Shown here: piece after piece, positions 6,534 through 12,824 of the stretch | Numbering within the stretch: the stretch's first letter is position 1 | Layout of the letters: the number at the start of each line of letters is the position of its first letter | From: Kiritimatiellales bacterium | GTDB taxonomy: Bacteria > Verrucomicrobiota > Kiritimatiellia > Kiritimatiellales > Tichowtungiaceae | Reading direction: 5' to 3' | NCBI GenBank assembly: GCA_028692515.1 | Contig: JAQUXG010000006.1 | Location: 1-16,040 of the forward strand | DNA: 16,040 bases | Notes under the pieces: generated by a model | What the model saw: only the letters and a program-made list of their open reading frames with translations | Told to the model about the DNA's origin: nothing | Database searches by the model: none | Program-made: the position numbers and the translations under genes

Positions 6534-6581
6534 GCAAAAACCTTTCTGCCCTGAAAGACCGTTGGTCTTCAGGGTTTTTGC
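6534..6581 (+). terminator. FMN riboswitch expression platform (intrinsic terminator)
   Basis: Stem CCCTGAAAGACC (6549-6560) against GGTCTTCAGGG (6564-6574), with one bulged A and loop GTT, is followed by TTTTT (6575-6579). GCAAAAA (6534-6540) can extend it by pairing with TTTTTGC (6575-6581). The 5' arm GCCCTGAA (6548-6555) is also fully complementary to TTCAGGGC (6421-6428) in the aptamer P1 region, giving an 8-bp antiterminator when FMN is absent. Confidence 0.88.
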
Positions 6582-6599
6582 ATGTAAGGGATGTTTGAT

Positions 6600-7805
6600 A
6601 TGAGTGAAAAGCTGTTTGACCCGATGGAAGAAATTATCGATGCCCTGCGGCATGGCGAGATGGTTCTGATTACGGACGACGAGAATCGCGAAAACGAGGG
6701 CGATGTCATTTGCGCGGCCGAAACCTGCACGGCGGATCAGATCAACTTTATGATCACCCACGCCCGCGGGCTGGTCTGCGTTCCGGTCACCGCCGAGCGT
6801 GCCGCGCATCTCGGCCTGAAGCGCATGAACATCTCACATGAAGGCGATAAATTTAAAACGGCATTCACCATTTCTGTTGATACGGCGGACAGCACCACCG
6901 GAATCAGTGCGGCGGAACGGGCACAGACGGTTCTCAAGCTGGTCGATCCGAAAACCCGTCCCGAAGAGCTGGTCTGTCCTGGGCATATTTTTCCGCTGAT
7001 TGCCATGAGCGGCGGCGTACTCGAGCGCGCCGGACATACCGAGGCAACCATCGACCTGACCCGCATGGCCGGATTACAGCCTGCCGGCGTAATTTGTGAA
7101 GTGACCAACGACGACGGCAGCATGTCCCGCCTGCCGGAACTGATCGCCTTTGCGAAAAAACACAATCTGAAGATGACCTCGGTCGCGGAAATTGCCAAAT
7201 ACCGCTACGTCAACGAAAAGCTGGTTCACATGGACCGCCGGGTCAAAATGCCGACCCGCTATGGCGATTTTAATCTAAGTGTCTACAGTTCGGTAGTGGA
7301 TGATAAAGATCACCTGGCACTGTTCCTCGGCGAACCCTCTGCGGAAAAACCATACCCGCTGATCCGGGTACACAGCGAATGTTTGACCGGCGACGTATTC
7401 GGCTCGGCGCGCTGCGACTGCGGCGATCAGCTCCAGTGTGCCATGCAGATGATTGCTGAATACGGCTACGGCGCGATTATTTATATGCGTCAGGAAGGCC
7501 GAGGCATCGGGCTGACCAAAAAAATCCACGCCTATGAGCTGCAGGATCAGGGGTTGGATACCGTTGAGGCCAACGAGAAGCTTGGCTTTGCACCCGATCT
7601 GCGCGACTACGGCATTGGGGCGCAGATTCTAAAAGATCTCGGGATGGAAAAAATCCGTTTGCTAACCAACAATCCGGCCAAGATTGAAGGGCTGGATAAA
7701 TACGGCATTGAGATTGTCGAACGGGTGTCGATTGTGCTTCCCTCAACCCCGCACAACGAGCGCTACCTGAACACCAAGCGCGATAAAATGAAACACATGC
7801 TCTAA
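6600..7805 (+). CDS. ribBA: Bifunctional 3,4-DHBP synthase / GTP cyclohydrolase II
   Basis: Makes both riboflavin precursors: 3,4-dihydroxy-2-butanone 4-phosphate from ribulose 5-phosphate (RibB half) and 2,5-diamino-6-ribosylamino-pyrimidinone phosphate from GTP (RibA half). Start at ATG 6600 (MSEKLFDPM) because AAGGG lies at 6586-6590, 9 nt away; an upstream in-frame ATG at 6591 would abut it. The product has 401 aa. RibB (about 1-205): [10 protein letters not shown] (metal/acid site), [11 protein letters not shown], and [20 protein letters not shown] with EVTNDDGSM. RibA (about 206-401): [20 protein letters not shown] (three Zn-binding Cys), [26 protein letters not shown] and [12 protein letters not shown]. 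All key residues of both halves seem present. First gene after the FMN riboswitch. Confidence 0.97.
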   Translation: MSEKLFDPMEEIIDALRHGEMVLITDDENRENEGDVICAAETCTADQINFMITHARGLVCVPVTAERAAHLGLKRMNISHEGDKFKTAFTISVDTADSTTGISAAERAQTVLKLVDPKTRPEELVCPGHIFPLIAMSGGVLERAGHTEATIDLTRMAGLQPAGVICEVTNDDGSMSRLPELIAFAKKHNLKMTSVAEIAKYRYVNEKLVHMDRRVKMPTRYGDFNLSVYSSVVDDKDHLALFLGEPSAEKPYPLIRVHSECLTGDVFGSARCDCGDQLQCAMQMIAEYGYGAIIYMRQEGRGIGLTKKIHAYELQDQGLDTVEANEKLGFAPDLRDYGIGAQILKDLGMEKIRLLTNNPAKIEGLDKYGIEIVERVSIVLPSTPHNERYLNTKRDKMKHML

Positions 7806-7840
7806 AGAATGGAATGTTGTAAAATCGGAGCGATGGATTA

Positions 7841-8323
7841 ATGGGCAAAGGAATCTCAACATCTAAAAATCTCGACGCGAACGGATTAAAGTTTGCGATT
7901 GTCGTCAGCCGCTTTAATTCGGAGCTGACCGATCAACTGGCGGCGGACGCTTTCCAATGTTTGGAAGAAAACGGCGCAAAAGTTCCAGCCATTGGAACCT
8001 TTCAGGTGCCGGGTGCATATGAGATTCCGGTGGTAGTCAACGAGCTTGCGAAGAGCGGAAACTATGATGCCATTATTGCACTTGGCGTCGTCGTCGAAGG
8101 CGAGACGCCGCATGCGCAGATGATTGGCGATTCGACCGGTACTGCGCTGCTCGATATCGCCCGTGAGTATGGCGTTCCGGTGATCAATGAGATCGTCGGT
8201 ACGCGCAACTGGGAGCAGGCGGTGGCACGCTGCACCCGCAGCCGCACGAGTCGCGGCTGGTATGCCGCTGAAGCGGCGATTGAAACCGCCAATGTTTTGA
8301 AAATGATAAAAGGATCTAAATGA
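7841..8323 (+). CDS. ribH: 6,7-dimethyl-8-ribityllumazine synthase
   Basis: Condenses 3,4-DHBP with 5-amino-6-ribitylaminouracil to the lumazine; in most bacteria it forms 60-mer or smaller capsids. The 160-aa product has FAIVVSRFN (about 17-26), TFQVPGAYEIPVVVNELA (about 48-66) and ALGVVVEGETPHAQMIGDST (about 76-95, with the catalytic-region His after ETP). The segment after it reads PVINEIVGTRNWEQAVARC rather than the common PV.FGVLT..N.EQA, but the fold pattern is otherwise standard. ATG 7841 has CGGAG about 10 nt upstream. The stop overlaps the nusB start (ATGA), so the two are translationally coupled. One copy of the TTTCCAATNNTTGGAAA palindrome is embedded at codons about 38-43 (AFQCLEEN). 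Confidence 0.95.
   Translation: MGKGISTSKNLDANGLKFAIVVSRFNSELTDQLAADAFQCLEENGAKVPAIGTFQVPGAYEIPVVVNELAKSGNYDAIIALGVVVEGETPHAQMIGDSTGTALLDIAREYGVPVINEIVGTRNWEQAVARCTRSRTSRGWYAAEAAIETANVLKMIKGSK
7951..7967. repeat. Palindrome TTTCCAATGTTTGGAAG inside ribH, copy 3
   Basis: TTCCAA (7952-7957) and TTGGAA (7961-7966) with spacer TGT, coding for FQCLEE in ribH. A degenerate partner, TTCCAGCCATTGGAA, follows at 7983-7997. Centres 7959 and 7990 are 31 bp apart, the same interval as for copies 1 and 2. Confidence 0.8.
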
Positions 8324-8766
8324 CAAAAGTGACCGGACGCCGTCAGGCGCGTGAATGGGCTGTGCAGTTTTTGTTTCAGACGGAGTTTAATCCGAACGAT
8401 CTGGATCTGGCTCTGGCTGATTTCTGGAATGACGAAGAGAAGAAACCCGCCGCTCGCGATCTGACTTATGTCAACGAAGTGGTGCGCGGTGTAATCGAAA
8501 AACAGCGCGAACTCGACCGAACCATTTCCAACTCTGCGAAAAACTGGGATATTGAGCGCCTCGGCGTGCTGGATCGCATCGTGATGCGTGTGGCGGCTTA
8601 TGAGATGCTGTTTCGCACCGACATTCCGCCGGTCGTATCCATCAACGAAGCCGTCGAAATTGCCAAAGCCTATATCAGTAAAGAATCCGGTCGTTTTGTG
8701 AACGGAGTGCTCGATCGGATTCAGAAAGAACTCGATCGGCCTTCACGTACGCATAAACCGCAATGA
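8320..8766 (+). CDS. nusB: Transcription antitermination factor NusB
   Basis: RNA-binding helical protein that, with NusE (S10), recognises boxA and promotes antitermination of rRNA operons. The 148-aa product fits the family length (about 140). Motifs: GRRQAREWAVQFLFQTEF at the N-terminus (R.AR..A.Q.LY), then VNEVVRGVIEKQRELDRTIS (about 50-70), WDIERLGVLDRIVMRVAAYEMLF (about 76-98), IPPVVSINEAVEIAKAYISKESGRFVNGVLDRI (about 102-135). It overlaps ribH by 4 bp (ATGA) and ribD by 4 bp (ATGA). A ribH-nusB pair is common in bacteria. Co-expression under FMN control would also tie NusB level to riboflavin supply, unless an internal promoter exists. Confidence 0.95.
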   Translation: MTKVTGRRQAREWAVQFLFQTEFNPNDLDLALADFWNDEEKKPAARDLTYVNEVVRGVIEKQRELDRTISNSAKNWDIERLGVLDRIVMRVAAYEMLFRTDIPPVVSINEAVEIAKAYISKESGRFVNGVLDRIQKELDRPSRTHKPQ

Positions 8767-9776
8767 GTCCTCATGAACCATTCATGCAACGGGCGCTCGC
8801 GCTGGCAAGGCGCGGGGAGGGGCTGACCCGTCCCAACCCGCCGGTCGGCGCGGTGCTGGTTCAAAATGGAAAAATCATTGCCGAAGGCTTTCATAAAAAA
8901 GCCGGTTTAGATCACGCCGAGAGAGTTTGCTTAAAAAATCTAAAGTCTAAAGCCCAAAGTCTAAGGTCTTTCACTCTCTACGTTACCCTTGAGCCTTGCT
9001 CAACACAGGGGCTCACTCCGCCTTGTACCGAGCTCATTCTGGCGCGCGGAATTAAACGGGTCGTTATCGGCGCGAAAGATCCCAATCCGGCGCACGCAGG
9101 GCGGGGCATCCGCATTTTGCGCCGCGCCGGCGTTGAAGTGATCACGGGCGTCTGCCGCGCCGAGGCCGAAGCGTTGATCGCTCCGTTTGCCAAACGGATT
9201 GTCACCGGCATGCCCTATGTCACGCTCAAGCTGGCTTCGACCATTGACGGACGGATCGCCGATGCGTCCGGGAAATCCAAATGGATCACCGGCCCGCAGG
9301 CGCGCGCCAAAGTGCAGGAACTGCGCCGCTCCGCCGATGCGATCATGGTCGGTGCCGGAACGGTTCGCGCGGACGATCCCTCGCTTCTGCCGCGCCCGTC
9401 CAAGGGGCGCGCGCCGTGGCGGGTGATTGTTGGAACGAACATTCCGGCCAAAGCCAACGTTTTGACCGATGATGCGGCAGAGCAGACTCTGGTGATGAAC
9501 GGGTCACTCAAAAAAATTCTACGCGATCTTGGCAATCGCAGCATCATGCACGTGCTCTGCGAAGGCGGCGGCGAGCTGGCCGGGTCTCTGGTACGTGCCG
9601 GGCTGGTGGATGAGTTTGTTTTCTTTGTTGCTCCGTCGATTCTCGGTGGCGAGGGGTTTCCAATGGTTGGAAAAAACGGGTGGCCATTAACCAAAATGCC
9701 TCTTTTAAGTTTCCAATCCTTGGAAAAATGCGGAGAAGATGTTTTAATTCGAGCCTTACCCGTCAGGAGAAAATAA
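8763..9776 (+). CDS. ribD: Bifunctional riboflavin deaminase/reductase RibD
   Basis: Deaminates 2,5-diamino-6-ribosylamino-pyrimidinone phosphate and reduces the ribosyl side chain with NADPH. The 337-aa product has an N-terminal cytidine-deaminase-like domain (about 1-145): RPNPPVGAVLV, zinc ligand H51 in HAE (51-53, E53 proton shuttle), and C79/C88 in EPCSTQGLTPPC. The reductase domain (about 150-337) carries VTLKLASTIDGRIADASGKSKWITG, AIMVGAGTVRADDPSLLPR and CEGGGELAGSLVRAGLVDE. Between HAE and the Cys motif, the segment CLKNLKSKAQSLRSFT is about three residues longer than usual and is encoded by a degenerate TCTAAAG tandem repeat. Near the 3' end, two palindromes encode FPMVGKN and SFQSLEKC. 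It overlaps nusB (ATGA) and ribE (TAATG). Confidence 0.96.
   Translation: MSPHEPFMQRALALARRGEGLTRPNPPVGAVLVQNGKIIAEGFHKKAGLDHAERVCLKNLKSKAQSLRSFTLYVTLEPCSTQGLTPPCTELILARGIKRVVIGAKDPNPAHAGRGIRILRRAGVEVITGVCRAEAEALIAPFAKRIVTGMPYVTLKLASTIDGRIADASGKSKWITGPQARAKVQELRRSADAIMVGAGTVRADDPSLLPRPSKGRAPWRVIVGTNIPAKANVLTDDAAEQTLVMNGSLKKILRDLGNRSIMHVLCEGGGELAGSLVRAGLVDEFVFFVAPSILGGEGFPMVGKNGWPLTKMPLLSFQSLEKCGEDVLIRALPVRRK
8939..8966 (+). repeat. Four-unit TCTAAAG heptamer tandem repeat inside ribD
   Basis: Four consecutive 7-mers read TCTAAAG, TCTAAAG, CCCAAAG, TCTAAGG. The stretch is AT-rich relative to its surroundings and encodes the extra residues SKAQSLRS between the HAE and PC motifs of RibD. As 28 bp is not a multiple of three, its acquisition must have been accommodated by nearby changes, or it grew by slippage. 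Confidence 0.8.
9657..9673. repeat. Palindrome TTTCCAATGGTTGGAAA inside ribD, copy 4
   Basis: Arms TTTCCAA/TTGGAAA with spacer TGG, coding for FPMVGK in the ribD 3' region, followed by extra A residues (9674-9676). Its centre (9665) lies 53 bp from that of copy 5. Confidence 0.85.
9710..9726. repeat. Palindrome TTTCCAATCCTTGGAAA inside ribD, copy 5
   Basis: Arms TTTCCAA/TTGGAAA with spacer TCC, coding for SFQSLEK. Centre 9718 is 53 bp (about five helical turns) from copy 4. It lies 50 bp before the ribE start. Confidence 0.85.
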
Positions 9777-10405
9777 TGTTTACAGGGATTATTCAGCGGC
9801 TTGGAACGATTGTGGATGTGAAAATGCACGGCGCATCGGGTCGGATTACGCTGAAACCAAATCGTCCGTTTGATTTCCCGATCAATCTGGGCGACAGCAT
9901 TGCCGTCAACGGAACCTGCCTGACCGTTGCTGCGATCGAAGGCGACAGTTTCTGTTTTGACGTTCTCACCGAAACGTTTGATAAGACCAACCTCGGTGAA
10001 AAAGGCCCCGGTTCACTGGTGAATCTGGAACGCGCTCTGGCGCTGGGCGATACGCTGGGCGGACACATTGTGACCGGCCATGTGGATGGCACCGGCAACG
10101 TTCGGCGGATTGATCAGGTCGATCGCGACTGGAAATTTGAAATCGAATGTCCGCAAAACCTGCTCATGTTAATGGTATACAAGGGCTCGATCGCGATTGA
10201 CGGAATTTCTCTGACCGTGGCGGAACTGAAGGATGATGCGTTTGTTGTTCATATCATCCCTCATACGCTGGAAGAAACGGATATGGCTCAGTTTAAGCCC
10301 GGTACAAAGGTGAATTTGGAGTCCGACATTCTCGGGAAGCATGTTCAGCGTATTCTGGAGTTCGGCGGCGGGCAGGATTATCGCATCAATTTTGAAAATA
10401 AATAA
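9776..10405 (+). CDS. ribE: Riboflavin synthase alpha chain
   Basis: Dismutates two 6,7-dimethyl-8-ribityllumazine molecules into riboflavin and the pyrimidine precursor; it acts as a homotrimer, often inside the RibH shell. I place the start at ATG 9776 (MFTGIIQRLG), preceded by AGGAGA at 9765-9770; the open frame runs upstream but the MFTGII start is invariant. The 209-aa product has two lumazine-binding repeats. Repeat 1 (about 1-97) carries GDSIAVNGTCLTV and ERALALGDTLGGHIVTGHVDGTG at its end. Repeat 2 (about 98-195) carries KGSIAIDGISLTVAELKDDAF and IPHTLEET. The start codon shares a base with the ribD stop (TAATG), so translation is coupled. Thirteen bp downstream comes a receiver-domain gene. 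Confidence 0.97.
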   Translation: MFTGIIQRLGTIVDVKMHGASGRITLKPNRPFDFPINLGDSIAVNGTCLTVAAIEGDSFCFDVLTETFDKTNLGEKGPGSLVNLERALALGDTLGGHIVTGHVDGTGNVRRIDQVDRDWKFEIECPQNLLMLMVYKGSIAIDGISLTVAELKDDAFVVHIIPHTLEETDMAQFKPGTKVNLESDILGKHVQRILEFGGGQDYRINFENK

Positions 10406-10417
10406 CGGGAAGCCTTT

Positions 10418-10789
10418 ATGGATCGAAAAAAAATTCTACTGGTAGATGATGAAGACGTTATCCGTAAAATGGTGCGCGTCATATTGGGCAGCGAGATCTA
10501 TGAGTTTGAGGAAGCCGCAAACGGTCTGGACGCTCAGGTTTTGATGGAAAAAGAAAAATTCGATTTAATCATCAGTGATGTGATCATGCCCGACTGCGAC
10601 GGAATTGAACTGGTCATGGCAATCCGTCATAAACAGCCTGACATTAAAGTGATCGTCATGTCCGGCGGCGGACGTGTCCGTGCAGGGCATTATCTGGAAT
10701 TAGCCAGCAAGCTGGGAGCCGCTCGTATTTTTGAAAAACCGTTTGATACCGCCGCACTCCGCCAGGCGGTCAAAGAACTTCTCGCCTGA
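10418..10789 (+). CDS. Single-domain CheY-like response regulator
   Basis: Stand-alone receiver (REC) domain of 123 aa with no output domain. Acidic pocket D10/D11 (LLVDDEDV), phosphoacceptor D54 in LIISDVIMPDCDG, switch residue S82 in VIVMSGGGR, and K107 in FEKPF are all present, so it should be phosphorylatable. A GGGAAG Shine-Dalgarno lies 5 nt upstream. It is 12 bp behind ribE and 24 bp ahead of pyrE on the same strand, so it is probably cotranscribed with them. No histidine kinase or chemotaxis gene is nearby, so partner and output are unknown. It most likely acts by protein-protein interaction or in a phosphorelay. Confidence 0.93.
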   Translation: MDRKKILLVDDEDVIRKMVRVILGSEIYEFEEAANGLDAQVLMEKEKFDLIISDVIMPDCDGIELVMAIRHKQPDIKVIVMSGGGRVRAGHYLELASKLGAARIFEKPFDTAALRQAVKELLA

Positions 10790-10813
10790 CATTTTTTAAA
10801 GGAACCGCTTTTT

Positions 10814-11389
10814 ATGAAGGAAACCGATCTGCTCAAACTCTTTGAAGACACTCAAGCTCTGCTCAACGGCCATTTTGAACTTCGCTCCGGACTCCACTCC
10901 AACCGCTTTTTCCAATGCGCACTGCTTTTGCAGTATCCGCGTATTGCCGAGCAGGTCTGCGCCGCGCTTGTCGAGAAGATGAAGGCTGAGCTGGGCGAGC
11001 TCAAAATCGACACCGTCATCTCCCCGGCGCTCGGCGGAATTCCGGTCGGACACGAAGTCGCCCGCGCGCTCGGAACCCGGTTTGTTTTTGCAGAAAAGAA
11101 CGCCGAGAAAATGTTGACCATGCGCCGCTTTAAGATTGAGAAGGGCGAACGCTTTCTCGTCGCGGAAGATGTCATCACCCGCGGCGGCCGTGTTCAGGAA
11201 ACAATTGATATCGTTACACAGGCTGGCGGAGTTGTCGTGGCGGTCGGCGTACTGGTCAACCGCAGCGGCGGCAAGGCTAAATTTGACTTTCCGACCGTCA
11301 GCTTGCTCAATATCGAGCCGGTCACGTGGGAGCCCGCTGAGTGCCCGCTTTGTGCGCAAGGACTTTCGCTGGTTCACCCCGGAAGCTGA
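10814..11389 (+). CDS. pyrE: Orotate phosphoribosyltransferase
   Basis: Joins orotate and PRPP to give orotidine 5'-monophosphate (pyrimidine de novo pathway). The 191-aa product has FELRSGLHSNRFFQCALLLQYP (about 21-42; the HS.. substrate segment), VISPALGGIPVGHEVARALGTRFVFAEK (about 68-95), and the PRPP-binding loop FLVAEDVITRGGRVQE (about 114-128), where TRGG replaces the more common TTGG. A C-terminal CPLC pair is present near residues 178-181. Length matches the PyrE family (about 190-215). The Shine-Dalgarno AAAGGA lies about 10 nt upstream. It is the last gene of the riboflavin-operon run and is followed by a repeat-bearing spacer with no clear intrinsic terminator. Generic phosphoribosyltransferase is the only alternative. 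Confidence 0.9.
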   Translation: MKETDLLKLFEDTQALLNGHFELRSGLHSNRFFQCALLLQYPRIAEQVCAALVEKMKAELGELKIDTVISPALGGIPVGHEVARALGTRFVFAEKNAEKMLTMRRFKIEKGERFLVAEDVITRGGRVQETIDIVTQAGGVVVAVGVLVNRSGGKAKFDFPTVSLLNIEPVTWEPAECPLCAQGLSLVHPGS

Positions 11390-11396
11390 TGAAGAC

Positions 11397-11485
11397 TGGA
11401 GTATTGGATGACAGGAAGGATGGAATATTGAAAAGCCGGATTTGATACCTCCTTCATTCCATTATTCCAACGTTCCATTATTCCA
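11397..11485. repeat. Imperfect inverted repeat with TTCCATTATTCCA units
   Basis: The right half holds two exact 13-bp copies of TTCCATTATTCCA (11457-11469 and 11473-11485) separated by ACG. The left half (11397-11430) holds the complementary-looking TGGAGTATTGGA and GGAAGGATGGAAT, so the whole can fold as a long, imperfect hairpin with arms of about 34 nt. It fills most of the spacer between pyrE and the zinc-ribbon gene. It resembles a dispersed intergenic repeat; no coding potential is visible. Confidence 0.65.
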
Positions 11486-11494
11486 TTTTCTTTA

Positions 11495-11523
11495 TTGTCG
11501 AAACGGGTTTGTCGCCGTATTCT
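11495..11523 (+). promoter_or_regulatory. Candidate promoter of the zinc-ribbon gene
   Basis: TTGTCG (11495-11500) and TATTCT (11518-11523) are 17 bp apart, 45 bp upstream of the gene. The match to consensus is moderate. Confidence 0.35.
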
Positions 11524-11568
11524 CCACGATCAATTTTGTTCTAGTTGATTTAAAGGGAGATCATGGCT

Positions 11569-12273
11569 ATGGCGCATCCGCTCGAGGCACTTCTGGTATT
11601 GCAGGAAAAAGACCGTAAAATCGCAAAACTCCACCGCGAAATCCGCGATATTCCCGCTCGCAAGGCCGATATCGACAAGCAGCTCGAAGGCGGAAAAACT
11701 AAACTCAATCAGGCCCGCGAAGCCCTGAAAAAAGTTACCTCCGACCTCAAACAGCTTGAAATCGAAGCCGCCGCGCACGGTGAAAAAATTCTCAAATACA
11801 AAAATCAGCAGATGGAGGCGAAAACCAACGACCAGTATCGTGCATTCCTTCAGGAAATTGCCGCTGCTGAAAAACAGGTTGCCGCTCTCGAAGACCGCGA
11901 AATCGTGCTGATGGAACACACAGAGTCCGCTAAAAAAATTATCGCCGAGCGCGAAGCCGAACTCAAAGAAGAAGAAGACGGTGTCAGCGAAGAAAAAGAG
12001 ATGCTTGAAGAGCGCCTGAGCGAAGTTCAGGAAGATCTCGATAAACTCATTGCCGATCGCGAACGGATTACCTCAACCGTTAATCCTTCTCTGCTTGCCA
12101 AATACGACCGACTCTTCAAAAACAAAGGCGATTTCGCTGTTGTTCAGGTTGAGGGTTCTCACTGCTCCGGCTGTCACATGAAACTTCCGCCGCAGGTCAC
12201 CAACGACGCGCTCAATCCCGACAAGCTCGTCATCTGCAACTTCTGCGGACGCATGCTCATCAACTTGCGCTAA
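11569..12273 (+). CDS. Coiled-coil protein with C-terminal C4 zinc ribbon (zf-RING_7 / CT398-like)
   Basis: Not an enzyme by any motif. Residues about 1-190 are almost continuous heptad-like, charged helix (KDRKIAKLHREIRDI..., KQVAALEDREIVLMEHTESAKKIIAEREAELKEEEDG), forming a long antiparallel coiled coil. The C-terminus holds four cysteines as C-x2-C-x20-C-x2-C (C199, C202, C223, C226: HCSGCHM ... ICNFCGR). This matches the family of chlamydial CT398/CdsZ and Helicobacter HP0958/FlgZ, proposed adaptors of sigma-54, secretion or flagellar mRNA. I pick ATG 11569 because AGGGAGA ends at 11560, 8 nt away; an in-frame ATG at 11563 would leave 2 nt. The product has 234 aa. It is followed by a strong palindrome and, 200 bp on, by rnpB. 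Function here is unknown; an RNA- or polymerase-linked adaptor is inference. Confidence 0.88.
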   Translation: MAHPLEALLVLQEKDRKIAKLHREIRDIPARKADIDKQLEGGKTKLNQAREALKKVTSDLKQLEIEAAAHGEKILKYKNQQMEAKTNDQYRAFLQEIAAAEKQVAALEDREIVLMEHTESAKKIIAEREAELKEEEDGVSEEKEMLEERLSEVQEDLDKLIADRERITSTVNPSLLAKYDRLFKNKGDFAVVQVEGSHCSGCHMKLPPQVTNDALNPDKLVICNFCGRMLINLR

Positions 12274-12276
12274 CCG

Positions 12277-12299
12277 TTTTTTCCAATGGTTGGAAAAAA
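12277..12299. repeat. Palindrome copy 6 with 10-bp arms, after the zinc-ribbon gene
   Basis: Perfect arms TTTTTTCCAA (12277-12286) and TTGGAAAAAA (12290-12299) with spacer TGG, beginning 3 bp after the stop codon. It is the longest copy in the window. As RNA it forms a weak, A/U-rich hairpin without a downstream U-run on the plus strand, so it is only a doubtful terminator. It may be a protein site. Confidence 0.85.
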
Positions 12300-12476
12300 T
12301 CGTTCCAAGGTGCGGACGGAAATCTAAAATCCGGCCGCGCCGGTTCCGAACTTCGGAAATTATTTACAGAAGGAAACAAAGGGAACGAAGGCCTCCCTTG
12401 GTTAACTTCGAACCCTTCTGTTAAATCCCGATTTAACTGCTCGCTTCGACAGGTTTCGCCACGTATGTTCTCCCGT
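12300..12476 (+). other. Gene-free structured spacer upstream of rnpB
   Basis: No open frame of note. Visible structure: the palindrome TTCCGAACTTCGGAA (12344-12358); a nested hairpin with outer arms ACAGAAGG (12366-12373) and CCTTCTGT (12414-12421) and inner arms CGAAG (12386-12390) and CTTCG (12406-12410); and a small perfect hairpin TTAAATCCCGATTTAA (12421-12436). TATGTT (12464-12469) is a plausible -10 element, placing transcription start at 12476-12477, the predicted 5' end of rnpB; the -35 region is poor. Confidence 0.55.
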
Positions 12477-12823
12477 CGCAGGCAGAGTGTATCGGCCGCT
12501 CTTTGGTTCGCCAAGGGGAGGAAAGTCCGGACTCCGCAGGGCAGGACGTTCCGTGGTTAACGCGGGAACCCCGGTGCTAAATCGCCGGGGATGGAAAGTG
12601 CCACAGAAATTATACCGCCTCGCAAGAGGTAAGGGTGAAATGGTGGGGTAAAAGCCCACCGCTCCAAGGGTAACCGCGGAGGCAGGGTAAACCCCGTCCG
12701 GAGCAAGATCAAATAGGGAACAAGGAGCTGCCCGCTCCGCTTGAGTTCCGGGTTGATCGCATTAGATAAATGGTCGATCCCGTTTCGGCGGGAAACAGAA
12801 TCCGGCTTACCGCTCTGCCTGCG
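12477..12823 (+). ncRNA. rnpB: RNase P RNA component (class A)
   Basis: Catalytic RNA that removes tRNA 5' leaders. The ends are set by P1: CGCAGGCAGAGTG (12477-12489) pairs with CGCTCTGCCTGCG (12811-12823), 13 bp with one wobble. Conserved blocks in order: a UUCG-capped stem CTTTGG/CCAAGG (about 12501-12516), GAGGAAAGTCCGGACTCC (P4 5' strand and CR I, about 12518-12535), AGGGCAGG, AAGGGTGAAA with GGTAAAAGCCCACCG (CR II/III), GGTAAACCCCGTCCGGAGCA followed by AGATCAAATAGGG (CR IV), and ACAGAATCCGGCTTACCG (CR V with P4 3' strand, about 12795-12812). About 347 nt, a normal size. T5 at 12825-12829 after P1 may terminate transcription. It ends 4 nt before the stop of an opposite-strand gene fragment. 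Confidence 0.97.
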
Positions 12824-12824
12824 C

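Noticed and set aside
10906..10920. TTTTTCCAATG half-site in pyrE
   Set aside because: Only one arm of the palindrome is present; the other half (GCGCACTG) does not match.
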